DNA of 64,000 nt from Mycolicibacterium crocinum (GTDB taxonomy: Bacteria > Actinomycetota > Actinomycetes > Mycobacteriales > Mycobacteriaceae), in the NCBI RefSeq assembly GCF_022370635.2, contig NZ_CP092362.2, positions 4,960,001 through 5,024,000 on the forward strand, read 5' to 3'. A program made the position numbers and the translations under genes. The first letter of the stretch is position 1. Every line of letters starts with the position of its first letter. Below, in pieces: positions 16,136 through 24,377 of this stretch. The notes below the pieces were generated by a model. That model saw only the letters and a program-made list of their open reading frames with translations, was not told the DNA's origin and did no database searches.

Positions 16136-17290
16136 ATGGCCAGTGCGCCCGTTGTCAGCAGTGTGCGATCGCCCCGGCGGCGGGGATTGAGCCTGCAGAC
16201 CCATGACCACGCCGAGGTCGCCGACATCGTCGCTACCGCGCGCGGCCGCTATCCCGGCATCGGCCCGGCCGACGTCGTCGAGGACTGTGCCGACGCACTC
16301 GCCGCCCTCGATGCGGTGTGGCAGGCCGCCGTCCACGCCTTGACCGCGGCGACACCGGCCGACCCACACGACATCGACCTGCTGTCCCGGGTGAAGTCGG
16401 CACTCACCCGCATCCACTCCCGCGAGGTCGAACGAGTCGACCATGCGCTGGCCGGCCTTCGTGACGCAACCGCGGAGCTCGACCAGATCGACGACCCTGC
16501 CCATCTGCTCGACCGCGCCGCAATCGCGGCCACCACCCTCGGATTCGACAGGGCGATGATCTCGTCGGTGAGCGACGGCCGATGGGTGCCCGTCGCAGGA
16601 CACATCGAACGCGATCCCACCTGGGCTTCGCAGATTGTGGCGGCAGGACAAGAGCACCCCGAAGTCATCGACGCAGCGCTGCCCGAGGCCGAAATGCTGC
16701 GCAGGTTGCGGCCGATCCTCGTCGACGACGCACACAGACTGCCGCGCTGTTATGCCACCATCATCGACATCTCCAAGGGCCAACGGTACATCGCTGCGCC
16801 AATCATCTCCTGCCGCAACGTGATCGGCTTCGTTCACGCCGACGCGTTCTACCGGAAGCGCCGATTCGTCAACAGCGACATTCGCCTACTCGGACTGTTC
16901 GGTGAATACCTCGGGTCCACGATGTCACGCCTGATGATGCTCGACGAACTACGGGCGCTGCGCGTCCAGGCCGACGGCATCACATCCCGAATCACCGAAC
17001 TGGAGCGCAGCTGGTCCGGTCGTACCTACCGCCGCCCGTCGCTGTTCCGCGGCGCGCTCGACGCAGCGGGACCACCCAGCCCGGGCCGGGCCACCGCGGC
17101 CAGCGTCCTGACCCGTCGAGAACTCGAGGTGCTCGGATTGGTCGCAAGCGGTGCCACCAATGCACGGATCGCGCGGGCACTGACCATCTCAGAGGGAACG
17201 GTCAAGGGCCACATGAAGCACATCTTCCGCAAGCTCGGTACCGCCAACCGTGCCGAGGCGGTGTCGTACTGGTTGCAGGTGTCTGCGTGA
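16136..17290 (+). CDS. LuxR-family transcriptional regulator with GAF-like sensor region
   Basis: 384 residues. The C-terminal ~60 are a clear LuxR/NarL helix-turn-helix (LTRRELEVLGLVASGATNARIARALTISEGTVKGHMKHIFRKLG). Residues ~130-280 resemble a GAF sensor, and the N-terminal ~100 are helical. It lacks a receiver-domain phosphorylation site, so it probably binds a small molecule. The start is ATG 16136, which has AAGGAGG directly upstream; an in-frame ATG at 16118 precedes that Shine-Dalgarno. It is divergent from echA and upstream of the P450-fadD pair, so it may activate the latter. Mycobacterial LuxR-GAF proteins often sit in catabolic islands. Confidence 0.85.
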   Translation: MASAPVVSSVRSPRRRGLSLQTHDHAEVADIVATARGRYPGIGPADVVEDCADALAALDAVWQAAVHALTAATPADPHDIDLLSRVKSALTRIHSREVERVDHALAGLRDATAELDQIDDPAHLLDRAAIAATTLGFDRAMISSVSDGRWVPVAGHIERDPTWASQIVAAGQEHPEVIDAALPEAEMLRRLRPILVDDAHRLPRCYATIIDISKGQRYIAAPIISCRNVIGFVHADAFYRKRRFVNSDIRLLGLFGEYLGSTMSRLMMLDELRALRVQADGITSRITELERSWSGRTYRRPSLFRGALDAAGPPSPGRATAASVLTRRELEVLGLVASGATNARIARALTISEGTVKGHMKHIFRKLGTANRAEAVSYWLQVSA

Positions 17291-17499
17291 CCAAGATGTC
17301 CGATCGGCAGGCAAACAGGCCCTTTTGGGGGGATGCCGGCACAGGTCGGCACCTTCGACACTGAAGGCCGACGCAACCGCGCGCACTGGAGGCACCATGC
17401 ACATCGAGGGCATTCTTCCCGCCACCTCCGGACAACAAGCCCGACTATTGCGACATCGAGGTATCGAGCAAGTCGTTCTGGGCCCGTCCGGCCCTGGAG

Positions 17500-18687
17500 A
17501 TGGACGAGGTGTTCGCCCAGCTCCGCGCCGAGCAGCCGGTGTCCTGGCAGCGTCCCATCGAAGGTGCCGTGGTGCCCGACCCCGACGATCCCGGCTTTTG
17601 GGCCGTCGTGCGACACGCCGACATCAAGCGGGTCAGCCACGACAACCAGACCTTCGTCTCCGGGCAGGGCGTGTTCTTCGACAGGCTGCCCCCATTGTTC
17701 CTGGAGATGGCGCTGTCCTTCCTCGCGATGGACCCACCGAGGCACGACCAGTTGCGCCGGCTGGTCAGCAAGGCCTTCACCCCGCGCCAGATCAGACGCA
17801 TCGAGGACAAAATCGAGCTGGCGGCCAAGCAGATCATCGACGATATCGCGACCGATCCGTCGGGTGAGATCGAGTTCATGGATCGCTGCGCGAGCCTTCT
17901 GCCCGTACGGATGTTCTGTGAGATGTTCGGCGTACCAGAGCATCTCGAAGAAGCGACCGTCAAACACGTCATCGGTTCGGTGTCATGGGCCGACGAGGAG
18001 TATCTGGCTGGACGCAGCGCCGCCGAAGTGCAACTCGAGTCAATCGCCGGGTTGCACCAGGTGGCCAAGGAGATCATCGACCTGCGCCGCCGTGAACCCG
18101 GCGACGACATCATTTCCTCGATGACGCAGGCCGAGATCGACGGGCAGAAGCTGACGGACTTCGAAATCGCGTCGTTCTTCTGCCTGCTGTCCGGAGCGGC
18201 CACCGACACCACCAAGACCACCCTCGGCCACGCGGTACGGGCACTGTCGCTCTTCCCCGATCAGCGAACGTGGCTGCTCGACGACTTCGACGCACGCATC
18301 GGCACCGCCATCGAGGAGTTCATCCGCTGGGCGACACCGCTACTCACCTTCAGCCGCACCGCCGTCGTCGAAACCGAACTCGGTGGCCAGACGATCATGC
18401 CGGGCGACAAAGTGGTGATGATCTATCTGGCAGGCAATTTCGACGCCGACGCCTTCGACCGCCCCCGGGCATTCGATCTGTCCCGCTCCCCCAATCCTCA
18501 TGTGAGCTTCGGCGGAGGCGGCATACACTACTGCCTGGGTGCCAACCTGGCCCGGTCGATGCTCCGGGCCGAAACACGGGAGTTGTTGATGCGCATACCC
18601 GAATTCGAGACCGGCGAGCCAGACCTGTTGGGTACCAACTTCATCCACGGCGTCAAACGCCTGCCGTTCCGGTTCACGCCGCAATGA
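17500..18687 (+). CDS. Cytochrome P450 (N-terminal coding start disrupted)
   Basis: Soluble bacterial P450. It has the I-helix LSGAATDTTKTT (oxygen-activating Thr), the K-helix EEFIR (ExxR), and the haem ligand in FGGGGIHYCLG. It would hydroxylate a hydrophobic substrate using ferredoxin and reductase partners, none of which are encoded nearby. The first in-frame ATG is 17500 (395 aa), but family-like residues (PDNKPDYCDIEVSSKSFWARPALE) continue upstream in frame to about 17428. A good GGAGG-CACC-ATG at 17388-17399 is in another frame, so a small indel near 17400-17430 is likely, either real or an assembly error. Its stop overlaps the fadD start (ATGA). Confidence 0.88.
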   Translation: MDEVFAQLRAEQPVSWQRPIEGAVVPDPDDPGFWAVVRHADIKRVSHDNQTFVSGQGVFFDRLPPLFLEMALSFLAMDPPRHDQLRRLVSKAFTPRQIRRIEDKIELAAKQIIDDIATDPSGEIEFMDRCASLLPVRMFCEMFGVPEHLEEATVKHVIGSVSWADEEYLAGRSAAEVQLESIAGLHQVAKEIIDLRRREPGDDIISSMTQAEIDGQKLTDFEIASFFCLLSGAATDTTKTTLGHAVRALSLFPDQRTWLLDDFDARIGTAIEEFIRWATPLLTFSRTAVVETELGGQTIMPGDKVVMIYLAGNFDADAFDRPRAFDLSRSPNPHVSFGGGGIHYCLGANLARSMLRAETRELLMRIPEFETGEPDLLGTNFIHGVKRLPFRFTPQ

Positions 18688-20243
18688 CCACCGGCATGTA
18701 CCTGACGCAGGGCCTGCACCGGGCCGTGCGGGCCACGCCGCACGACACGATGACGATCTGCGCCGGGCGGGTCCGGACGTTCGCCGAGGTCGCCGACCGG
18801 GTGGCCCGACTGGCCGGCGCCCTTCACACACTCGGCGTCAGCACGGGTGACCGCGTCGGGATCCTGTCGCTGAACTCCGATCGCTATTCCGAGTATCTGC
18901 TCGCCACGCCGTGGGCCGGCGCCGTGCTGAACCCGATCAACATCCGCTGGAGCGCCGCCGAAATCGCCTACAGCCTGCGCGACTCCGACACCCGCGCCCT
19001 GCTGATCGATGACACGTTCCTCCCGTTGCTTCCCGAATTACGGTCGCAAGTCCCGGATTTGGCGCATGTCATTCACTGCGGTGACGGCGATGCGCCGGAG
19101 GGACTGCTGAGCTATGAGGAGCTGGTGGCGGCCAGCGACCCGGTGCCCGACGCGCACCGCTGCGGGTCGGATCTGGCGGGCCTGTTCTACACCGGCGGTA
19201 CCAGCGGGCATCCGAAGGGCGTCATGCTGACCCACGACAACCTGATGACGTCGGCGCTGGGCTGCCTGGCGTCAGGGTTGTTCCTCACATCGGGCGGGCC
19301 GCTGCTGCACGCCGCGCCGATGTTCCATCTGGCGGATCTGGCGATCTGGACGGCGCAGGTCTGTCGGGGCGGTACGCATGTCTTCATCCCGGCATTCCGG
19401 CCTGACTGGGTGCTCGAAGCGATGCAGCAGCACCGGATCACCGATCTACTGCTGGTGCCGACGATGGTGCAGATGCTGGTCGACGATCCGGCCTTGTCCG
19501 CTTACGACAGCAGCAGTGTGCGGGCCGTGTTGTACGGCGGTTCGCCGATCTCGGCCGCGCTGTTGGAGCGGGCGGCGCAGCGGCTGCCGACGGCGGAGTT
19601 CGTGCAGGCTTACGGCATGACCGAGGTGTCGCCGGTCGCCACTTTGCTGGCGCCGGCCGACCACGCCGACCCGGTGCTGCGCCGCTCCGGTGGGCGCGCC
19701 GCCCCGCACTCGGAGGTACGCATCGTCGGAGAGGACGACACCGAGTTGCCGCGCGGCGAGGTCGGTGAGATCACCGTGCGGGGCGCACACGTGATGGCCG
19801 GCTACTGGAACAAGCCCGATGAGACCGCGGCCGCTCTGCGCGGCGGCTGGATGCATACCGGCGACGCCGGCTACATGGACGCGCGCGGCTACGTGTTCGT
19901 CGTCGACCGCATCAAGGACATGATCGTGTCCGGCGGAGAGAACGTGTACTCCGTCGAGGTGGAGAACGCGCTGGCCCGCCACCCCGCCGTGGCCACCTGC
20001 GCCGTCATCGGGGTGCCGGACGAACGCTGGGGAGAACGAGTGCACGCCGTCGTGGTTCTCACCAGCGGGGAGCAAGCGAGCGGTGACGAGCTCCGAGAGT
20101 TCTGCAAGACGCTCATCGGCGGGTACAAGATTCCCCGCAGCTTCGAGGTCGTCGACGCGCTGCCGGTGTCGGCGGCGGGCAAGGTGCTCAAGCGGGAACT
20201 GCGGGCCAAGTTTTGGACGGACTCGGACCGCTCGGTCAGCTGA
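18684..20243 (+). CDS. Fatty-acyl-CoA synthetase (FadD/ANL family)
   Basis: 519-residue adenylate-forming enzyme that activates a carboxylic acid to its CoA thioester via an acyl-AMP. Motifs: LFYTGGTSGHPKGVMLTH (phosphate loop), QAYGMTE, GWMHTGDAGYMDARGYVFVVDRIKDMI (hinge), and the C-terminal catalytic lysine in SAAGKVLKREL. The start ATG 18684 overlaps the P450 stop. P450 plus FadD suggests terminal oxidation followed by CoA activation of a hydrophobic side chain, feeding the Ltp/MaoC/SDR/EchA enzymes. An in-frame extension upstream of 18684 reads through the P450 gene and is a shadow. Confidence 0.93.
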   Translation: MTTGMYLTQGLHRAVRATPHDTMTICAGRVRTFAEVADRVARLAGALHTLGVSTGDRVGILSLNSDRYSEYLLATPWAGAVLNPINIRWSAAEIAYSLRDSDTRALLIDDTFLPLLPELRSQVPDLAHVIHCGDGDAPEGLLSYEELVAASDPVPDAHRCGSDLAGLFYTGGTSGHPKGVMLTHDNLMTSALGCLASGLFLTSGGPLLHAAPMFHLADLAIWTAQVCRGGTHVFIPAFRPDWVLEAMQQHRITDLLLVPTMVQMLVDDPALSAYDSSSVRAVLYGGSPISAALLERAAQRLPTAEFVQAYGMTEVSPVATLLAPADHADPVLRRSGGRAAPHSEVRIVGEDDTELPRGEVGEITVRGAHVMAGYWNKPDETAAALRGGWMHTGDAGYMDARGYVFVVDRIKDMIVSGGENVYSVEVENALARHPAVATCAVIGVPDERWGERVHAVVVLTSGEQASGDELREFCKTLIGGYKIPRSFEVVDALPVSAAGKVLKRELRAKFWTDSDRSVS

Positions 20244-20246
20244 GCA

Positions 20247-20411
20247 TCAGCAGCGCGTCAGGTCCCGATCGACGATCTTGGGGCGCTTCGGCGCCTCTGG
20301 CCGCAGCTGGTCGAGAGCCAGCATCAGACCCCCGACCGCGCCGGACAGCTGCGCGACGACGAGCTCAGGCACCCCTCGGTGTACGGGCCGCTGACGACTG
20401 CTGATCTTCAT
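20247..20411 (-). CDS. Hypothetical small protein downstream of the aldehyde dehydrogenase
   Basis: A possible 54-residue protein (MKISSRQRPVHRGVPELVVAQLSG...) with a central hydrophobic, glycine-containing stretch (VVAQLSGAVGGLMLALDQL) and a basic C-terminus. It would be read in the same direction as the aldehyde dehydrogenase, 49 bases after its stop, with a perfect palindrome in between. No good Shine-Dalgarno is visible. I do not recognise a family, and it may be chance. Confidence 0.35.
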   Translation of the reverse strand: MKISSRQRPVHRGVPELVVAQLSGAVGGLMLALDQLRPEAPKRPKIVDRDLTRC

Positions 20412-20429
20412 GGCGTAGGGGGTACCCAG

Positions 20430-20447
20430 CGCTTGCAATTGCAAGCG
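20430..20447. repeat. 18-bp perfect palindrome CGCTTGCAATTGCAAGCG
   Basis: The dyad is fully symmetrical, with no spacer, and lies 13 bases past the aldehyde dehydrogenase stop. It is too loop-less for a classic terminator, and it resembles a dimeric-regulator site or an unusual processing signal. I know no mycobacterial regulator with this site. Confidence 0.6.
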
Positions 20448-20460
20448 TGATGGCCCACCA

Positions 20461-21945
20461 CTACTTGGTCAGCGCGATGTACTTGGTGTCCAGGTACTCC
20501 TCGATGCCTTCGGTGCCGCCCTCGCGACCGAAGCCGGATTCCTTGACCCCGCCGAACGGCGCGGCCGGGTCGGAGATCACGCCGCGGTTGACGCCGACCA
20601 TGCCCGACTCGATGGCCTCGGCCACCCGCAGTGCCCGGTCCAGCGACTCGGTGTAGATGTAGGACGCCAGTCCGTATTCGGTGGCATTGGCCGCGGCGAC
20701 GCCGTCTTCCTCGGTGTCGAAGCCGATGATCGGCGCGACGGGTCCGAACACCTCCTCGGTGAGGATGCGGGCGTCGGCCGGGATGTCGGTGAGGACCGTG
20801 GCCGGGTAGAAGTTGCCGGGGCCGCCGGGCGCCTCACCGCCGAGCGCGACCGTCGCGCCCTTCTCCACGGCGTCGTTGACGAGTTCCTGAACCTTGGCCA
20901 GCTGCTTGGTGTTCACCAGCGGGCCGAGCTTGGCCGACGGGTCGAGCCCGTTGCCCAGATTGACCTCGGCCATCCGCTTGACGAACTTGTCGGTGAACTC
21001 GCCGATCACCGCGTTGGCGACGTGGATCCGGTTGGCCGCCGTGCACGCCTCACCGCCGTTGCGCATCTTGGCCAGCATGGCGCCGTCGACCGCCGCGTCG
21101 ATGTCGGCGTCGTCGAAGACCACAAACGGCGCGTTACCGCCGAGCTCCATCGACGTGCGCAGCAGCTTGTCCGCCGACTGGGCCACCAGCGCCTTGCCGA
21201 CGCCGGTGGAACCGGTGAAGGTCAGCTTGCGCAGCCGGCCGTCGTCGATCAGCGCCTTGGTGACATCACCGGGATGGCTGGTGGGAAGGATCGACAGCAC
21301 ACCCTCGGGCAGGCCGGCCTCGGCCATCAGCTTGGCCAGCAGCAGCATGGTCAGCGGCGTCTCCTGAGCCGGCTTGACGATCATCGTGCAGCCGGCCGCG
21401 AATGCGGGCCCGATCTTGCGGGTTCCCATGGCCAGCGGGAAGTTCCACGGCGTGATCGCGTAACAGGGGCCGACGGGTTGCTTTGTGACGATGATCCGTC
21501 CGGTGCCTGCCGGGGACGGCGTGTAGCGGCCGCCGATGCGGACCGCCTCCTCGGCGAACCAGCGGAAGAACTCCGCGCCGTACTTGACCTCGCCCATGGA
21601 CTCGGCGACGACCTTGCCCATCTCCAGAGTCATCAGTGTCGCGAGATCGTCGGCGCGGTCGATGATCGTCTCGAACACCGAGCGCAGGATCTCACCGCGA
21701 TCCCGGGCCGGGGTGGCCGCCCACTCGGCCTGGACCGCACACGCTGCGTCGAGCGCGGCGATGGCGTCCTCGGCCGTCGCGTCGGCGACCGTCGCGATGA
21801 CCTTGTCGTTCGACGGGTCGAAGACCTCGAAGGTCGACGAGCCCTTGCGCTCTTCACCGCCAATCCACAATCCCGTGGGAACCGACGACAACAGCCGTTC
21901 AATGTCTGGGGTGCTCATACCTCCATCATGTACACCTTTGGACAC
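20461..21945 (-). CDS. NAD(P)-dependent aldehyde dehydrogenase, succinate-semialdehyde type
   Basis: 494-residue aldehyde dehydrogenase resembling GabD (succinate-semialdehyde dehydrogenase). Features: PWNFPLAM and KPAQETPL in the cofactor region, FTGSTGVGK, MELGGNAPFVVFDDAD (general base Glu), the catalytic Cys in GGEACTAANR, and EEVFGPVAP. SSADH would link GABA or 2-oxoglutarate bypass carbon to succinate, upstream of sucCD chemistry, but the substrate is inferred only from similarity. The start is taken as GTG 21945, because TAGTGT lies 6 nt upstream (leaderless). ATG 21918 is an alternative with GGAGG too close. It is divergent from pgi. Confidence 0.85.
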   Translation of the reverse strand: MSKGVHDGGMSTPDIERLLSSVPTGLWIGGEERKGSSTFEVFDPSNDKVIATVADATAEDAIAALDAACAVQAEWAATPARDRGEILRSVFETIIDRADDLATLMTLEMGKVVAESMGEVKYGAEFFRWFAEEAVRIGGRYTPSPAGTGRIIVTKQPVGPCYAITPWNFPLAMGTRKIGPAFAAGCTMIVKPAQETPLTMLLLAKLMAEAGLPEGVLSILPTSHPGDVTKALIDDGRLRKLTFTGSTGVGKALVAQSADKLLRTSMELGGNAPFVVFDDADIDAAVDGAMLAKMRNGGEACTAANRIHVANAVIGEFTDKFVKRMAEVNLGNGLDPSAKLGPLVNTKQLAKVQELVNDAVEKGATVALGGEAPGGPGNFYPATVLTDIPADARILTEEVFGPVAPIIGFDTEEDGVAAANATEYGLASYIYTESLDRALRVAEAIESGMVGVNRGVISDPAAPFGGVKESGFGREGGTEGIEEYLDTKYIALTK

Positions 21946-21951
21946 CTCGTC

Positions 21952-21961
21952 ACACTAGGGT
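21952..21961. promoter_or_regulatory. Overlapping divergent -10 elements for gabD-like gene and pgi
   Basis: The ten bases ACACTAGGGT contain TAGTGT on the minus strand (21957-21952), 6 nt from GTG 21945, and TAGGGT on the plus strand (21956-21961), 7 nt from ATG 21969. Only 23 bases separate the two start codons, so both mRNAs should be leaderless and the two polymerases would compete for the site. Confidence 0.5.
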
Positions 21962-21968
21962 CGAACGA

Positions 21969-23618
21969 ATGACTGGAGACATTTCCGCAACCGGAGAATG
22001 GAACGCGCTGCGTCGCCACCACGACCAGATCGCCGGGAAGACGCTCCGCGAACTTTTCGACGAAGATCCTGACCGCGGCCGCGAGCTCACGCTGACCGTC
22101 GGCGACCTGTACATCGACTACAGCAAGCACCGCGTCACCCGGGAGACGCTGTCGCTGCTGGTCGATCTCGCCCGCGCCGCCAACCTCGAACAGCACCGCG
22201 ATGCGATGCTGTCCGGCCAGCACATCAACACCTCCGAGGACCGTGCGGTGCTGCACACCGCGCTGCGATTGCCGCGCGACGCCGATCTGGAGGTCGACGG
22301 CCAGAACGTCATCGCCGACGTGCACGAGGTGCTCGACCGCATGGGCGACTTCACCGACCGGCTGCGCAGCGGCGAGTGGACCGGCGCCACCGGTGAGCGG
22401 ATCAAGACCGTCGTCAACATCGGCATCGGTGGGTCGGACCTGGGCCCGGTGATGGTGTATCAGGCGTTGCGGCATTATGCCGATGCCGGCATCTCGGCAC
22501 GGTTCGTCTCCAACGTGGACCCGGCCGACCTGGTTGCCAAGCTCGACGGACTCGAGCCCGCCACAACGCTTTTCATCGTCGCGTCGAAGACGTTCTCGAC
22601 GCTGGAGACCTTGACCAACGCGACGGCAGCGCGCCGCTGGCTCACCGACGAGCTCGGTGATGCCGCGGTATCGAAACACTTCGTGGCCGTGTCGACGAAC
22701 TCCAAGCTCGTCGACAGCTTCGGTATCAACACCGCCAACATGTTCGGCTTCTGGGACTGGGTGGGTGGCCGCTACTCGGTGGATTCGGCGATCGGCCTGT
22801 CGGTGATGGCGGTGATCGGCAAGGAGGCGTTCGCCGATTTCCTGTCCGGCTTCCACATCATCGATCGCCATTTCGCCACTGCGCCTTTGGAATCCAATGC
22901 ACCGGCCCTGCTGGGGTTGATCGGCCTGTGGTATTCCGACTTCTTCGGCGCTGAGACGCGCGCGGTGCTGCCGTACTCCAACGACCTGTCCCGGTTCGCG
23001 GCGTACCTGCAGCAGCTGACGATGGAGTCCAACGGCAAGTCGGTGAAGGCCGACGGTTCCCCCGTTACCACCCCGACCGGTGAAATCTTCTGGGGTGAAC
23101 CGGGAACCAACGGTCAGCACGCGTTCTACCAACTGCTGCACCAGGGCACCCGGCTGGTGCCCGCCGACTTCATCGGCTTCTCCCAGCCCACCGACGACCT
23201 GCCGACCGCCGACGGCTCGGGCAGCATGCACGACTTGCTGATGAGCAACTTCTTCGCCCAGACCCAGGTGCTGGCGTTCGGCAAGACGGCCGAGGAGATT
23301 GCCGCCGAGGGAACCCCGGCAAACGTGGTGCCGCACAAGGTGATGCCGGGCAACCGGCCCAGCACGTCGATCCTGGCGAACCGGCTGACGCCGTCGGTGG
23401 TAGGCCAGCTGATCGCGCTCTACGAGCATCAGGTGTTCACCGAAGGCGTGGTCTGGGGTATCGACTCGTTCGACCAGTGGGGTGTCGAGCTGGGCAAGAC
23501 ACAGGCCAAGGCCCTGCTCGGAGTGATCACCAGTGACGGCTCCCCGGCCGAGCAGAGCGACAGCTCGACCGATGAGCTGGTGCGGCGGTATCGGGCTGAA
23601 AGGGGCCGGACCCGCTAG
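21969..23618 (+). CDS. pgi: Glucose-6-phosphate isomerase
   Basis: Cytosolic glycolysis/gluconeogenesis enzyme interconverting glucose-6-phosphate and fructose-6-phosphate. 549 residues, full length, equivalent to Rv0946c. Signatures are NIGIGGSDLGPVM, VASKTFSTLET, the PGI motif region FWDWVGGRYSVDSAIGL, GQHAFYQLLHQGT, and the C-terminal EHQVFTEGVVWGIDSFDQWGVELGK with catalytic Glu, His and Lys positions. Start ATG 21969 is probably leaderless. It overlaps the convergent SDR gene by 4 bases. Confidence 0.98.
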   Translation: MTGDISATGEWNALRRHHDQIAGKTLRELFDEDPDRGRELTLTVGDLYIDYSKHRVTRETLSLLVDLARAANLEQHRDAMLSGQHINTSEDRAVLHTALRLPRDADLEVDGQNVIADVHEVLDRMGDFTDRLRSGEWTGATGERIKTVVNIGIGGSDLGPVMVYQALRHYADAGISARFVSNVDPADLVAKLDGLEPATTLFIVASKTFSTLETLTNATAARRWLTDELGDAAVSKHFVAVSTNSKLVDSFGINTANMFGFWDWVGGRYSVDSAIGLSVMAVIGKEAFADFLSGFHIIDRHFATAPLESNAPALLGLIGLWYSDFFGAETRAVLPYSNDLSRFAAYLQQLTMESNGKSVKADGSPVTTPTGEIFWGEPGTNGQHAFYQLLHQGTRLVPADFIGFSQPTDDLPTADGSGSMHDLLMSNFFAQTQVLAFGKTAEEIAAEGTPANVVPHKVMPGNRPSTSILANRLTPSVVGQLIALYEHQVFTEGVVWGIDSFDQWGVELGKTQAKALLGVITSDGSPAEQSDSSTDELVRRYRAERGRTR

Positions 23619-24364
23619 GCGAACAGCTTGGTGAACCGCGTCGGCACGATCTTCATCAGCGCCACCAACGGAATCCACGGCCACGCCGGCACGATCGCCC
23701 GCCCGGACTCGCGTTCGATGGCGGCGACGATCTGCCGCACACCGGTGTCGGTGTCGACCATCAGCATCGTCGTCTTCGATTTGGCGGTCATCTCCGACTC
23801 GATGTAGCCGGGTTCGATGACGCTGACTGTGATTGGGCCCGAGGCATATTCGGCCCGCAACGACTCGCCCAGTGAGGTCAGCCCCGCCTTGCTCGCCGCG
23901 TAGGCGGCCTTGATCCCGGGCACGCCTCGGTTGCCCATCACACTCGAGATCAGCACCAGGTGCCCGGAGCCCGCCCCGGCGAACATCTCCAGTGCGGTTT
24001 CGATCTGCACGAGCGCCGAGACCAGATTGGTCTCGATGGTGGCTTTGTTGGCCCACAACTTGCCCGAGCCGAGCGGCGCGCCCTTCCCGATTCCGGCGTT
24101 GACGATGACCCGGTCGATCCCGCCGAGTTGATCAGACAGTTCGGCGAAGACCTTGGGCACCTGATCGTGGTCGTTGACGTCGAGAGCGGCGACGGCGACC
24201 GTGATATTCGGGTGTCGTTGCGCCAGTTCGGCCTTCAGTTCGTCGAGCCGGTCGACGCGGCGTGCGCACAGCGCCAGGTCACGTCCTTGGGCCGCGAACG
24301 CTCGGGCCATCCCGGCCCCGAGTCCGGAACTGGCACCGGTGATGAGGATTCTCTGCCGAGTCAC
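23615..24364 (-). CDS. Short-chain dehydrogenase (Rv0945-like)
   Basis: 249-residue classical SDR. ITGASSGLGAGMARAFA is the nucleotide-binding loop, followed by CARRVDRL (arginine after beta-2, suggesting NADP(H)), NAGIGKG, LISSVMGNRG (Ser) and YAASKAG (Tyr/Lys). The C-terminal WPWIPLVALMKIVPTRF may contact the membrane. The substrate is unknown. TAAACT lies 6 nt before the GTG at 24364, so it is probably leaderless. It is adjacent to pgi in M. tuberculosis as well. Confidence 0.9.
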   Translation of the reverse strand: MTRQRILITGASSGLGAGMARAFAAQGRDLALCARRVDRLDELKAELAQRHPNITVAVAALDVNDHDQVPKVFAELSDQLGGIDRVIVNAGIGKGAPLGSGKLWANKATIETNLVSALVQIETALEMFAGAGSGHLVLISSVMGNRGVPGIKAAYAASKAGLTSLGESLRAEYASGPITVSVIEPGYIESEMTAKSKTTMLMVDTDTGVRQIVAAIERESGRAIVPAWPWIPLVALMKIVPTRFTKLFA

Positions 24365-24377
24365 CGGCGCAGTTTAG

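Noticed and set aside
18270..18683. In-frame N-terminal extension of the acyl-CoA synthetase
   Set aside because: It reads through the P450 gene and encodes Arg/His-rich nonsense; ATG 18684 fits the family.
21915..24056. 713-codon open frame on the minus strand over pgi
   Set aside because: Antisense shadow of a clear pgi gene; composition is Arg/Gly/Val-rich with no domain. Similar long antisense frames over sucC, prpE, the Rv0926c-like gene and the carotenoid oxygenase were rejected for the same reason.
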